From the NCBI RefSeq assembly GCF_900110375.1, contig NZ_FODN01000003.1, positions 124,001 to 188,000 of the forward strand: a DNA stretch of 64,000 nucleotides, read 5' to 3'. Both the position numbers and the translations under genes were made by a program. The DNA is from Flavobacterium sinopsychrotolerans (GTDB taxonomy: Bacteria > Bacteroidota > Bacteroidia > Flavobacteriales > Flavobacteriaceae). Below, one piece after another: positions 6,741 through 16,481 of this stretch. A model generated the notes under the pieces. That model was not told the DNA's origin, ran no database searches, and saw only the letters and a list, made by a program, of their open reading frames with translations. Position 1 is the first letter of the stretch. Every line of letters starts with the position of its first letter.

Positions 6741-9574
6741 TGAATATAGATTTTAAATGTTGTTCCAACATTGGGTTCGCTTTCCACAGTTATATTTCCT
6801 CCCATGGCGTCAATTTGATTTTTTGTGATAAACAATCCAATTCCTTTTGAATCTAAATTGTTAGAGAATGTTTTGTACATTCCAAAAATTTTATCTGCAT
6901 TTCTGACAAGATCAATCCCAATCCCATTATCCGAAATTTGAAGAACTTTCATGTCATTCTCCATGAAAAATTTAATTGTTATAATGGCTTTACGCGACGG
7001 ATGTTTATACCGAATGGAATTAGAGATAATATTATAAAGAACACTCTCTAGATAGGCTGGATTATAATTTATCATTGTGTCTTTTGGTATTTCTGTCGAA
7101 ATAATCACGTCATGGGATGTGATTTGTTTAGAAAGGACATTTTTTACCGTGATGATATATTGCTCTAAATTTAATGGTTCCGAGACTAAACCAATATTTG
7201 TTCTAATGTTTATGACTTCATTTAAGTGAAGCATAGTCTCGTTGAGTGAACATGAAACTGTCTTTAATAATTCCATCATTTGATCTCTTTCTTCTTCGGA
7301 TTCGGATGATTCAATTAAAGACACAATAGATGCTATATTACTGGTGTGTGATCTTAGGTTATGAGAAACGATATAAGAAAAATTAAGAAGTCTTTTATTT
7401 TGTTCTGTTACTAAATTAAAGGAAGCGTTCAAATCTTTTTCAGCTTCTTTTGTTTTAGAAATATCAATCATAATACCTCTTAAACTTATAGCCTTACCAT
7501 TTTCAAAAATTATATTAACAATATCTCTTAGCCAAACAATCGAGCCATTTTTGGCAACCATTCGATATTCAAAATCATGATTTAAATTCTGATCCGTTTT
7601 CAGCTTACAATAATTTTGAACCCAATCTTTGTCTTCTGAATAAATATGATTTTGCCAAAAAAACGGGTTTTCTAACCATTCCTCTGGAGTATATCCCAAT
7701 ATGCTTTCTGCTTTTTGACTAATAAAATTGAAGGAAAAGGTCTTAGCATCACATTCCCACACGATTCCGTCAATAGTATTGATCAATGACTCAACCCTTT
7801 GTTGCGATTTTAGAATAATGTTTTCCGATGATTTACGAACCGTAATATCCTGTGTGGATACAATTATTCTTTCTAATGTTTTTTCATAACCACGAATCAC
7901 ATTCCACCTTATATTTACGTCTCGGCATTCACCATTATAATTTTCTATTTTAGAGTCAATAATTAATTGTTTCTCACCTTGGGTGATGGCAATTAGCTGT
8001 TTTATGAAATCATCTATCGCATCTTTATCGGCTATTTGTTTGAGTCCAGAAATTAGTTCTTTTTTACTTTTCGCTCCATAAAGACTCAAACACATCGTAT
8101 TCACATCAATAATTTTGACTAATTTGATACAATTGAATACTACAACAGGATGCATTGTTAAATACAGTAAAACTGTTTCTGGATTTTCATCAATAAGATT
8201 CAATTCTTCTAAATAACTTTTCACCTCTGAGAAATCTTTTTCTAATAAAGGTATAGGTGAATCATCAAAGAGACTTTTAAATCGTATTTCACTTTTTTTA
8301 ATTATTTGAGCAGTTTCTTTTTGTAAAGTGATGTCTTCTACAATAACAATGTTAGTATTGTATTTCGAATTTGCTTCTAAAAATGGTGTGACAGTCTGAT
8401 TAACCCATACAATTTTACCTGATTTAGTAATGTATTGATTTTCCCTAGAATGTTTTTTTATTTCCTTTAATTTTTTCTTATCCAATGTATCATTATTGGA
8501 ATCATTAGAATTTGTTACTGGCTGAAAATTTTTCTCTCTCATTTCCCGCAATGTATATCCTAACATATTACAGTATTGTTTATTAATTTCAAGATACTTA
8601 CCTGAAATGGTATCCACAAGTGCTATTCCAACAGATGCTTGATCGAAAATAGTTTTGAATTTTATTTCACTATTTAAAAGCTTTGTTGCTTGGGAGTTTA
8701 CTAAAAACTGCAATTCTTCCGGTATTTTTAAAAGTGTGTAAATTAAAATGCCAAAGAGTCCTGCTAGAATAAATCCTATAATTGCCGGAATTAAAATTTG
8801 AGAATAAAGATAATTCTGTTGTTTCGATATTAAATAGATTTTCCAGTCACCATCTGGGATTGTTGTTGAGATAGTATAATTATTGGAAAAATTAGTTTTA
8901 TTTGGTAAGTAAAAAATTTCTTTTTGTTCTTTAGCATCATACTTTGAAAACTGAAAATAATATTTTGAATCATCAACATTATTAATTCCAGATGATTCCA
9001 ATAAAGTTTCTAATTTGATAATAACTGCTGAAAAACCCCAGAATTTATTATTTTGAAAAACCGGAAATCTTCCTACAATTCCCACTCCGCCTTGTTTTAA
9101 TTTCAAAGGTCCTGCAAAATACATTTTTCTGGTTGAAATTGATTTTAAGGCTTCTCTTTTGAGATAGGGCGAAGTCAGTATGTTTAAGTTCATAGCGGCT
9201 CCATTTTCTATCATTGGATACGTATATTTTATTATGCCATTTGGGACCAATTGAACGGCATTAATACTGGTGTTTGATTCAACAAGTTTTTTGCCTACAT
9301 AATCAAAATTTTCAGGAATGCCCTTGTCATTAATTGTTAATGCGAGTGTTAGCGTGGTGGTGTAACAATTTTTAAGAGATTGTTCAATATTTTGATGAAC
9401 AACATGAAGGATATTATTCATTTCTCGCTGCTCGTCCTCTTTGATGAGTTTATATTGCTGCCACACAATAAAACCTGCAATATAACTCAAAAACAGGAAT
9501 GTGAAAAAACCCGTTATTTTTGGTCTGCTAAAGAACCATCCGATGAATTTGGTGTGTTTTTTTTCAGACTCCAT
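6737..9574 (-). CDS. Membrane sensor histidine kinase, CHASE plus multiple PAS
   Basis: This 945-residue kinase has a first membrane helix at ~20-38, an extracytoplasmic CHASE-type sensor (~45-245), a second helix (~258-282) and then about three PAS domains (~300-420, 425-585, 590-715; each ends in the PAC-like form VEDITLQKE, STQDITVRK or IDISKTKEA). The H-box (IVSHNLRSH) and an HATPase_c with N-box NIISNSIRYKHP and G-boxes DNGIGID and GIGLFITK complete it. The CHASE domain usually senses small periplasmic ligands. It is co-transcribed with the overlapping response regulator. The ligand is unknown. Confidence 0.93.
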   Translation of the reverse strand: MESEKKHTKFIGWFFSRPKITGFFTFLFLSYIAGFIVWQQYKLIKEDEQREMNNILHVVHQNIEQSLKNCYTTTLTLALTINDKGIPENFDYVGKKLVESNTSINAVQLVPNGIIKYTYPMIENGAAMNLNILTSPYLKREALKSISTRKMYFAGPLKLKQGGVGIVGRFPVFQNNKFWGFSAVIIKLETLLESSGINNVDDSKYYFQFSKYDAKEQKEIFYLPNKTNFSNNYTISTTIPDGDWKIYLISKQQNYLYSQILIPAIIGFILAGLFGILIYTLLKIPEELQFLVNSQATKLLNSEIKFKTIFDQASVGIALVDTISGKYLEINKQYCNMLGYTLREMREKNFQPVTNSNDSNNDTLDKKKLKEIKKHSRENQYITKSGKIVWVNQTVTPFLEANSKYNTNIVIVEDITLQKETAQIIKKSEIRFKSLFDDSPIPLLEKDFSEVKSYLEELNLIDENPETVLLYLTMHPVVVFNCIKLVKIIDVNTMCLSLYGAKSKKELISGLKQIADKDAIDDFIKQLIAITQGEKQLIIDSKIENYNGECRDVNIRWNVIRGYEKTLERIIVSTQDITVRKSSENIILKSQQRVESLINTIDGIVWECDAKTFSFNFISQKAESILGYTPEEWLENPFFWQNHIYSEDKDWVQNYCKLKTDQNLNHDFEYRMVAKNGSIVWLRDIVNIIFENGKAISLRGIMIDISKTKEAEKDLNASFNLVTEQNKRLLNFSYIVSHNLRSHTSNIASIVSLIESSESEEERDQMMELLKTVSCSLNETMLHLNEVINIRTNIGLVSEPLNLEQYIITVKNVLSKQITSHDVIISTEIPKDTMINYNPAYLESVLYNIISNSIRYKHPSRKAIITIKFFMENDMKVLQISDNGIGIDLVRNADKIFGMYKTFSNNLDSKGIGLFITKNQIDAMGGNITVESEPNVGTTFKIYIQ

Positions 9575-9589
9575 TTATTAATTAGGTAG

Positions 9590-9870
9590 GTTTTCTAGAA
9601 ATTCATTATTCAAAAAATAAATATATAAAAAAAATATATAAGAGCATACTATTTTAAAATTATAGTTATATTCTTAATTTAAAATCCTTTAAATTCTCAT
9701 TTTTGAATTAATAGTGCTTCTTGGATTATCATTTTTGATATAAAAACTAATTATTGCAAAGAAAGCATCTCTAGAAACGAGAAATTTTAGATAAGATTTG
9801 AAGAAATAAAGCGAACTTTGCAGTAATTATTGAATCAAATAACGGATTTGATTATTTAAAAGTAAAAAGT
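9590..9870. other. Divergent intergenic region
   Basis: This AT-rich stretch lies between the divergent kinase and small-protein genes. A weak -7-like GAACTTTG occurs near 9815 for the plus-strand genes. I see no further RNA or repeat. Confidence 0.4.
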
Positions 9871-10023
9871 ATGAGCAGAAATAACGAAAGAAATATTAAA
9901 AAACACAACGATAAGTTGCACAAAGCACAGGATAAAGTCAAACAAGCGGAGATGCTACGCAAAGAAAAATTGAAACAAATCGTTAAGAAGTTCAATGAAA
10001 ATAACGCTACGGAGAATAATTAA
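9871..10023 (+). CDS. Small highly charged protein (50 aa)
   Basis: A 50-residue frame from ATG 9871 to TAA 10023 encodes a Lys/Asn/Gln-rich helical peptide (KKHNDKLHKAQDKVKQAEML). It lies 11 nt before the 80-aa gene and probably shares its transcript. Heptad-like spacing suggests a coiled coil or nucleic-acid contact, but no family is recognised. Support comes from position and protein-like codon use. Confidence 0.55.
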   Translation: MSRNNERNIKKHNDKLHKAQDKVKQAEMLRKEKLKQIVKKFNENNATENN

Positions 10024-10034
10024 ACCACTAAATC

Positions 10035-10277
10035 ATGGAAAAAAATAAATTTAGCGAAGTGAAAAATGGAGTTCAGCAAATAATTGATTTTATTGCCGAA
10101 AAAAATGCCCGTGAAGCAAATAATAAATTAGTGGAAGTTAGCGAGCAATTAGATGAACTCTTAGATTTTGCTGAAGAGGATGAAGATCTAATGGAAATAA
10201 GCCGCTATCAAGTATTGCTGAATCAGTTGCATCAAAAAATAATAGGGCTTAACGGACAGGCAACGAGTCCGATTTAA
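10035..10277 (+). CDS. Small acidic helical hypothetical protein (80 aa)
   Basis: An 80-residue protein with a central acidic patch (LLDFAEEDEDLMEI) and otherwise helical composition. It follows the 50-aa gene by 11 nt and precedes the YchJ-like gene by 18 nt, indicating an operon. The basic 50-mer and this acidic protein could bind each other, but that is speculation. Confidence 0.6.
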   Translation: MEKNKFSEVKNGVQQIIDFIAEKNAREANNKLVEVSEQLDELLDFAEEDEDLMEISRYQVLLNQLHQKIIGLNGQATSPI

Positions 10278-10295
10278 ACATTTTTTATAAATAAA

Positions 10296-10676
10296 ATGAT
10301 TCAAAATAAATGTTATTGCGGTTTAGAAAAAATCTTTCAGGATTGTTGTGAACCAATTATAAAAGGCATTCAAAAAGCGCCTACAGCTGAATCCTTAATG
10401 CGTTCTAGATATTCGGCGTATGCAACGCATCAAGCGGATTATTTACTGGAATCCACTCATATTTCTGAAAGAAAATACTATTTGAGATCTGAAATTCTTC
10501 TTTGGGCAACCAGTAACCAGTGGCTTAAATTGGAGATTTTAAAGTCCACCGAAACTATCGTAGAATTCAAAGCTTATTTTTTGGACAGCAAACTTCAAAA
10601 ACAAATTCATCATGAACTTTCGACTTTCAAACTCGAAAATGGAAGTTGGTTTTATGTCGATGGGAAATTTTTTTAA
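10296..10676 (+). CDS. YchJ-like SEC-C motif protein
   Basis: The 126-residue protein begins with a metal-binding CYCGLEKIFQDCCEP, the SEC-C-like zinc motif, followed by APTAESLMRSRYSAY, the hallmark of the YchJ/UPF0225 family. The remainder is an NTF2-like fold with a C-terminal ENGSWFYVDG. The zinc motif may mediate binding to other proteins or nucleic acids. The molecular role is unknown. It is the last gene of a likely three-gene unit. Confidence 0.85.
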   Translation: MIQNKCYCGLEKIFQDCCEPIIKGIQKAPTAESLMRSRYSAYATHQADYLLESTHISERKYYLRSEILLWATSNQWLKLEILKSTETIVEFKAYFLDSKLQKQIHHELSTFKLENGSWFYVDGKFF

Positions 10677-10787
10677 TAATTTTCTCCTTAATATTAAATA
10701 CAGTTTAATATTGTCTATATGTTTTTAACTAAAAATTAATAAACGTTTGTCTGGACTGCATTTTAAAATGATGTAATTTTAAAGTCT

Positions 10788-11906
10788 ATGAAAAATGACA
10801 ATAAAAAAGGATTTTATTTCAAGCAATATGAAGCGCCATTTCAGTCTCCGTTTGATAAGCTCTTTGGTATTTTCAAAGAATTAATCACACATACTTCAGG
10901 AGATTTTGATGAAGCAATCGATTGGTTGCGGGAATTAGACAAAGAATATAAACTCACCGATGAACATTACACCATTGATGATTTTATTGAAGATTTAAAG
11001 AAAAAAGGCTACATCCGAGACGAACTCAAAGACGATGGAACTTCTGGAATTGGAATTACCGCCAAGACGGAGCGAGCTATTAGACAACAAGCTTTAGATA
11101 ATATTTTTGGTAATTTAAAACGTTCAGGAAGCGGGAACCACAAAACCAAACATTCCGGAAATGGAGATGAACACACCGGTGAATTTCGGGAATTTCATTT
11201 TGGTGACGGACTCGAACGAATTTCATTGACGGAAAGTTTACGCAACGCCCAAATCAATAATGGAGTCGCGGATTTTATGTTGACCGAAAATGATTTAGTT
11301 GTCGAAGAAACACAGTATAAATCCCAGATGAGTACGGTTTTGATGATTGATATCAGCCACAGTATGATTTTGTATGGTGAAGATAGAATTACACCCGCCA
11401 AAAAAGTAGCAATGGCTCTTGCTGAATTGATTACAACACGTTACCCAAAAGATACGTTAGATATTCTGGTTTTTGGAAATGATGCCTGGACGATTGCAAT
11501 TCGGGATTTACCGTATTTAAAAGTGGGTCCTTATCACACGAATACGGTTGCCGGTTTACAACTAGCCATGGATATTCTGCGTCGAAAACGAAATACTAAC
11601 AAACAAATTTTTATGATTACCGATGGGAAACCGAGTTGTGTTCGCGAAAAAGACGGTTCCTATTATATGAACAGTAATGGACTCGATGAATATATTGTGG
11701 ATAAATGTTACAATCAGGCGCAACAAGCCCGAAAATTACACATTCCAATCACCACTTTTATGATTGCGAACGATCCGTATCTGCAAAAATTCGTCAATAA
11801 ATTTACGGAATCAAATCAAGGTAAAGCATTTTATACCGGATTAAAAGGACTGGGCGAAATGATTTTTGAAGATTATGAAACTAATCGAAAAAAGAGAATA
11901 AAATAG
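10788..11906 (+). CDS. VWA-domain protein partner of MoxR/ChlI-like ATPase
   Basis: Residues ~180-370 form a von Willebrand A domain with the metal-binding MIDAS motif (MIDISHSM, DxSxS), a distal Thr (HTNTVAG) and Asp (MITDGKP). The N-terminal half is helical and charged and lacks a membrane helix or signal peptide, so the protein is cytosolic. It is followed after 85 nt by a MoxR/ChlI-like AAA+ ATPase. Such pairs (ChlI-ChlD, RavA-ViaA, MoxR-VWA) remodel or insert metals into proteins. The client is unknown. Confidence 0.85.
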   Translation: MKNDNKKGFYFKQYEAPFQSPFDKLFGIFKELITHTSGDFDEAIDWLRELDKEYKLTDEHYTIDDFIEDLKKKGYIRDELKDDGTSGIGITAKTERAIRQQALDNIFGNLKRSGSGNHKTKHSGNGDEHTGEFREFHFGDGLERISLTESLRNAQINNGVADFMLTENDLVVEETQYKSQMSTVLMIDISHSMILYGEDRITPAKKVAMALAELITTRYPKDTLDILVFGNDAWTIAIRDLPYLKVGPYHTNTVAGLQLAMDILRRKRNTNKQIFMITDGKPSCVREKDGSYYMNSNGLDEYIVDKCYNQAQQARKLHIPITTFMIANDPYLQKFVNKFTESNQGKAFYTGLKGLGEMIFEDYETNRKKRIK

Positions 11907-11909
11907 AAG

Positions 11910-11952
11910 TCAGTTTACAGTCACAGTTGTCAGTTCGAGCGCAGTCGAGAAC
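11910..11952 (+). repeat. Dispersed intergenic CAGT-type repeat
   Basis: CAGTTTACAGTCACAGTTGT is followed by CAGTTCGAGCGCAGTCGAGA, containing a short palindromic core TTCGA/TCGAG. Related CAGT-rich strings recur in other gaps of this window (near 31625, 37424 and 55100). Confidence 0.45.
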
Positions 11953-11991
11953 AAATTGACAAACCATAACATAACAATTTCAAAAAGCAAT

Positions 11992-13455
11992 ATGAAAATA
12001 GAAAATATAACAACACTCGGAGAATTAAAAAAATCAGGTTACGAAAGCAAAAGCATTAAAGATGAGTTGCGTTCTAATCTTAGAGAAAAAATAAAATCGG
12101 GAAAACTAACATTCGATGGCGTTCATGGTTTTGAAAACACCGTAATTCCTGAATTGGAGCGTGCTATTTTATCACGTCACAACATCAATTTGTTGGGCCT
12201 TCGTGGTCAAGCCAAAACCAGATTGGCGCGCAAAATGATTGAATTATTAGACGAATACATTCCGTTTGTGACTGGTTCCGAAATTAATGATGATCCGTTG
12301 CAACCGATTTCCCGTTTTGCAAAAGACATTATTGAAACCAAAGGCGATGCAACTCCAATTTCATGGTTGCATAGAAGCGACCGTTTCTTCGAAAAATTAG
12401 CTACGCCGGATGTTACAGTTGCGGATTTAATAGGTGACGTCGATCCAATAAAAGCAGCCAATTTAAAACTGTCTTATGCGGATGATCGTGTGATACATTT
12501 TGGGATGATTCCAAGAGCGAATCGTTGTATTTTTGTTATTAATGAATTACCTGATTTACAGGCGCGAATCCAAGTAGCGCTATTCAATATTTTGCAGGAA
12601 GGCGATATCCAAATTCGAGGTTTTAAGTTGCGAATGCCACTTGATATGCAATTTGTTTTCACGGCAAATCCTGAGGATTATACGAATCGTGGTAGTATTG
12701 TAACGCCATTAAAAGACAGAATAGGTTCTCAAATTCTAACGCATTATCCGGAAACCATTAAAATTGCCAGAACCATTACAGAACAGGAAGCAAAACTAGA
12801 TGCAACGCAAAATGATATGGTTTACGTGCCTTCATTGGCAAGGGATTTATTGGAACAAATCAGTTTTGAAGCTAGAGAAAGCGAATATATTGATAACAAA
12901 AGCGGTGTGAGTGCACGATTGAGCATTACTGCTTTTGAGAATTTATTAAGTACTGCAGAAAGAAGGGCGCTGAAATCCGGAGCTGATAAAACAACTTTGC
13001 GTTTGTCTGATTTTATGGGAATTATTCCTGCCATTACTGGAAAAGTGGAGTTGGTTTATGAAGGAGAACAGGAGGGAGCTGCCGCTGTAGCGCAACATTT
13101 ATTAGGCGATGCAATTCATACTTTCTTTCCTGCTTATTTTCCAAAAATTGAAAAATTAGAAAAAGAAGGAGTCAAAAATGCCTATACGGATATCATTGAA
13201 TGGTTTTTTGCCGAAAGCGGTTTTGAATTATTAGACGATTGTTCTGATGAAGAATACGAAAGAATTTTGGGAAGTATTGTTCCGCTTGAAATTTTAATCA
13301 AGAAATACCAACCGCAACTGGAAAAAGAAGATAAATTTTTCATGAAGGAATTTATTCTTTGGGGATTGGTTGAATACAAGAAACTGAGCAAAGACCGCTT
13401 TTCAGAAGGATATCAGTTCAAGGATATTTACGGAAGTTTTATCAGTAAACTATAA
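11992..13455 (+). CDS. MoxR/magnesium-chelatase ChlI-like AAA+ ATPase
   Basis: This 487-residue ATPase has a Walker A variant (GLRGQAKT), Walker B near CIFVINELPDL, a sensor-1 Asn in FVFTANPEDY and an arginine region (PLKDRIG), the pattern of MoxR/ChlI AAA+ proteins. I prefer the ATG at 11992 (MKIENITTLGEL) over the TTG at 11956, which lies in a repeat. It follows the VWA gene and ends at a strong terminator (13479-13526). In the usual mechanism a hexamer works on clients bound by the VWA partner. No bacteriochlorophyll or cobalamin genes are nearby, so magnesium or cobalt chelation is not supported. Confidence 0.85.
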   Translation: MKIENITTLGELKKSGYESKSIKDELRSNLREKIKSGKLTFDGVHGFENTVIPELERAILSRHNINLLGLRGQAKTRLARKMIELLDEYIPFVTGSEINDDPLQPISRFAKDIIETKGDATPISWLHRSDRFFEKLATPDVTVADLIGDVDPIKAANLKLSYADDRVIHFGMIPRANRCIFVINELPDLQARIQVALFNILQEGDIQIRGFKLRMPLDMQFVFTANPEDYTNRGSIVTPLKDRIGSQILTHYPETIKIARTITEQEAKLDATQNDMVYVPSLARDLLEQISFEARESEYIDNKSGVSARLSITAFENLLSTAERRALKSGADKTTLRLSDFMGIIPAITGKVELVYEGEQEGAAAVAQHLLGDAIHTFFPAYFPKIEKLEKEGVKNAYTDIIEWFFAESGFELLDDCSDEEYERILGSIVPLEILIKKYQPQLEKEDKFFMKEFILWGLVEYKKLSKDRFSEGYQFKDIYGSFISKL

Positions 13456-13478
13456 AAAACGTACTGTTTTCACCAAAA

Positions 13479-13526
13479 AAAAGTCATTTAAGAAATCAAC
13501 ATTTTGTAGTTTCTTAAATGACTTTT
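13479..13526 (+). terminator. Terminator after the VWA/AAA+ pair
   Basis: A ~16-bp stem (AAGTCATTTAAGAAA/TTTCTTAAATGACTT) followed by T-rich sequence lies ~25 nt after the ATPase stop. Confidence 0.75.
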
Positions 13527-13676
13527 CTGTTTAAAATTGAAACTGTATTTTTATATTTTTCTCGCTATAGGTGTTAGTTTACCATTTAATTTTTTATTTA
13601 TTTCAGAATCAGTCTTTAACGATTTTTATTAGTCTACCTTGTCCCGTTGGCGGTATTTTCAGTCAATGCAAAAGTC

Positions 13677-14270
13677 ATGGAAAATAGCTTTGAGGATTTA
13701 ATTGCCTCTTATATTGAAAATAAAGTGGGGATATCTGAACATTTTTTGAGTACTGATTTGGCCAATAATCTCAAACAAAATTTGATTGTTTTGAACCAAA
13801 AAAGCCTGCTGATGGAAGCTGGAATTGGCAACTCAGAGAAGGTTTCTTATGATGGTGCGATACGAAGCGATTCTATTTATTGGTTGGATAAAAAACACAA
13901 CAATGCATTCGAAAATGAATTCTTTGCCCAAATAGAAGCCTTTATTATTTATTTGAATCAAAGTTGTTATGCCGGAATAACGGGTTATGAGTTTCATTAT
14001 TCGTTGTACGAATCGGGTGATTTTTATCTAAAGCATTTGGATCAATTTAAAAATAATCCCAGCCGAAAATACTCGATGATTAGCTACTTGAATAGCAATT
14101 GGCTAGAAAGTGATGGTGGCGAATTACTTATTCATCAATTGGATAACAATCAAAAAATTTCGCCCACTCAGGGTAAAACTGTTTTCTTTAAGAGTGATGA
14201 ATTAGTTCATGAAGTTTTGGTTACCCAAAATACTAGAATGAGTATCACAGGATGGTTGAAGAGTGATTGA
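13677..14270 (+). CDS. 2OG-Fe(II) oxygenase, prolyl-hydroxylase-like
   Basis: This 197-residue protein shows the double-stranded beta-helix oxygenase pattern: HxD iron ligands (YLKHLDQF), the distal His (ELVHEVL) and the 2-oxoglutarate-binding Arg (NTRMSITGW). It resembles prolyl 4-hydroxylase-type (P4Hc) and PiuC/SM-20-like dioxygenases that hydroxylate protein side chains. I chose ATG 13677; the longer frame starts with TTG. It is monocistronic and convergent with the DUF457-like gene. The substrate is unknown. Confidence 0.85.
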   Translation: MENSFEDLIASYIENKVGISEHFLSTDLANNLKQNLIVLNQKSLLMEAGIGNSEKVSYDGAIRSDSIYWLDKKHNNAFENEFFAQIEAFIIYLNQSCYAGITGYEFHYSLYESGDFYLKHLDQFKNNPSRKYSMISYLNSNWLESDGGELLIHQLDNNQKISPTQGKTVFFKSDELVHEVLVTQNTRMSITGWLKSD

Positions 14271-14287
14271 TATTTATAAAAAAACTT

Positions 14288-15283
14288 CTAGTTTCCTTTC
14301 AATCGAATCACTATTTTTTGAAGAAGTCGCTTTCCGTCTCTTTTGTTTTTAGGGACTTCTATCGCTTTCAATCCTGCGTTGTTTGCAATAAATTGATAAC
14401 TGAAAGCAAACTGTGGGTTTTTTGGGTTGTCATTTAACAATCCAAAGCGCAAATCATTGAAGTATAAAGATTGATTTTTTTGAGAAATGATATACCAGCC
14501 TTCGCTGGCTTTTTTCAGTTTCTCAAAATCTGAATTTCCTTTTAACTGTGATTCTAAAATTTTATTTTTGTTGTAAGCAGTAAAGGAAATGGGTTGCGTG
14601 TCAAAAAGAGAGTAGTCGCCTAATACGTAATTATCTGCAGTAGCTACGTTGGCATTCCATAAAATGAGGTTGAAAGCGGTAGGTTTTACAATAATTTCAG
14701 AATAGTGGATTCCTTGTTTTGTTAATGCTTTTTCAAATTGGTTTAAGGCGTATATTTTTATAAAACAGGACAAAAGCAAATAGAAACTACTGATGAATAA
14801 TCCTCTGATGATGTATTTTTTACGAAGTATGGTGTCTTTTGTTTTCCAGACCAAAATCAATGTAATCACAAGCGGAATGGTATAGAGCGGATCAATAACA
14901 AAAATGGTTTTTAACGCAAACCGATAGTCCAAAGGCCATAAAATTTGTGTGCCCCAAGAAGTAAACATATCCAATAGCACATGGGTAAACAAACACCAAA
15001 AAACCATGCCAGATGCCTGAATAAAGTTGATTTTCTCTCTTTCTATTTTTGAAATAATCCAGCCCAAAATAGGCGATAAAAACAAAAAAAGAAAAAGAGA
15101 ATGACTGATACCACGATGAATCAAGATAGTATCTACAGGATTTAAGAATAGTCCTACTAAAACATCTAAATCGGGAATTGTGCCCAGAACTGCACCGTAT
15201 AAAACCGTTTTGTTTTTAAGTTTTTTGCCAGCGCATACTTCGGCTATGGCAATTCCTAAAGCGATTTGAGTAAAAGAATCCAT
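14288..15283 (-). CDS. YdjM/DUF457-like membrane metal-dependent hydrolase
   Basis: The N-terminal ~175 residues contain several membrane helices and the family histidines and acidic motifs (GTIPDLDVL, HRGISHSL, THVLLDMFTSWG), typical of the LexA-regulated YdjM/YbcI group annotated as membrane metal-dependent hydrolases. The C-terminal ~150 residues are a soluble extension without recognised domain. It stands alone; substrate is unknown. Confidence 0.85.
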   Translation of the reverse strand: MDSFTQIALGIAIAEVCAGKKLKNKTVLYGAVLGTIPDLDVLVGLFLNPVDTILIHRGISHSLFLFLFLSPILGWIISKIEREKINFIQASGMVFWCLFTHVLLDMFTSWGTQILWPLDYRFALKTIFVIDPLYTIPLVITLILVWKTKDTILRKKYIIRGLFISSFYLLLSCFIKIYALNQFEKALTKQGIHYSEIIVKPTAFNLILWNANVATADNYVLGDYSLFDTQPISFTAYNKNKILESQLKGNSDFEKLKKASEGWYIISQKNQSLYFNDLRFGLLNDNPKNPQFAFSYQFIANNAGLKAIEVPKNKRDGKRLLQKIVIRLKGN

Positions 15284-15377
15284 GCTACAAAAGTAACCGT
15301 AATTATGTGATTTTAAAAGTGGTTTATAGAATAGTTTTTAATTGCCAAAGCTTATTATTTTTATAAAAATAGATTTT

Positions 15378-16448
15378 TTAGTTTAAATTAATATAGGTGT
15401 ACAATGCGTACAAGACCATTATTACACTGATAATAATTAAATTGATTACAAACACCAAAGTACTTTTAACAGCAGAAATGAAATAAGTTTCACCATAAAA
15501 GAGTCGATGTGCTGGAAAAAAATAATAGAACATCCAGAGAATACCTATGGATTTAATCCCCAGATGAATCCAGCTTAAACTAATTGAACTTTCAGATAAC
15601 GAAAAGAGTTTATCTATAAAAAACAGTAATAATATTAATAGCAGCAAAAACGAAAAGAAATGCAATGTAAAGATACCGTGATCATAATAGTACCATTTTT
15701 TTTTATCATGAAAAAGCCATAATATTAGAGCAAAAACCGGCATATACAAAAACAATACTTTAGGCAGATTATTAGCAAAGGACTGACTGAACTTTTCTAT
15801 AATTTCCTCGTTTGTATTCTCTTCTTTTACCGCCAGCCACTTTTTGAGAAACCAATATTTAGTTTGACTTACTTTTACTTTTTCAGTACCATGAATTTGT
15901 ATTGAATCGAGTTCATTAGTGTTTTTATATCCAAAATCTGTAATTTCTTTGGGATTAATATCTTTAGTATCCTGAAGTATTTTTTTAATTGTATCGTTGT
16001 TTTTCTGTGAAATCAAGCCTACTTTGGTAAGCCCATCGACACTTTTTTCATCAATATGCAATGAGTCAAGAGAAGGTACATTCTCTGTTTTTGTTTTAAT
16101 TTTATCGGCTTTCACTATTTCCTTAGAATTTTCATCCGGAAACAGCGATATGAGAAAAAAAGTAATAAAGCTGAGGAAAATATACAGCCGTACAGGTGGC
16201 AAAAAGGACAAACGTTTTCCTAAGACATAAGCTTTAGTTAGAGCTGCAGGCTTGAATATGAGATAGATGATAGTTCTCCAAAATTTACTTTCATAATGGG
16301 TAAAGTCTTCAAAAAAATGAACAAACAAGTGATAAAAAGTTTTGCGAACCTTAGCATTTTCCTGTCCACAATTAGGGCGATATCGCTGTTCAACCAAGTG
16401 ACTACAGTTAAGACAATTTCTTTCCGATCGTAATGGTTCTTTTGACAT
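15378..16448 (-). CDS. DUF3667-type membrane protein with N-terminal zinc ribbon
   Basis: The N-terminus has a Cys4 zinc-ribbon-like motif (NCLNCSHLVEQRYRPNCGQ), then a first pair of membrane helices near 85-105 and a second group in the last ~130 residues, separated by a charged soluble region. This matches the DUF3667 family common in Bacteroidota. Its function is unknown. A -7 box at 16474-16481 drives it. Confidence 0.8.
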   Translation of the reverse strand: MSKEPLRSERNCLNCSHLVEQRYRPNCGQENAKVRKTFYHLFVHFFEDFTHYESKFWRTIIYLIFKPAALTKAYVLGKRLSFLPPVRLYIFLSFITFFLISLFPDENSKEIVKADKIKTKTENVPSLDSLHIDEKSVDGLTKVGLISQKNNDTIKKILQDTKDINPKEITDFGYKNTNELDSIQIHGTEKVKVSQTKYWFLKKWLAVKEENTNEEIIEKFSQSFANNLPKVLFLYMPVFALILWLFHDKKKWYYYDHGIFTLHFFSFLLLLILLLFFIDKLFSLSESSISLSWIHLGIKSIGILWMFYYFFPAHRLFYGETYFISAVKSTLVFVINLIIISVIMVLYALYTYINLN

Positions 16449-16473
16449 TAGTTTTAAATTTATTTCAAGTTTA

Positions 16474-16481
16474 CAAAGCTA
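16474..16481 (-). promoter_or_regulatory. -7 box of the DUF3667-type gene
   Basis: TAGCTTTG on the minus strand matches TAnnTTTG, ~25 nt upstream of the ATG. Confidence 0.5.

Noticed and set aside
11956..11991. TTG start for the AAA+ ATPase
   Set aside because: It lies at the edge of an intergenic repeat, and the ATG at 11992 matches where the conserved N-terminus begins.
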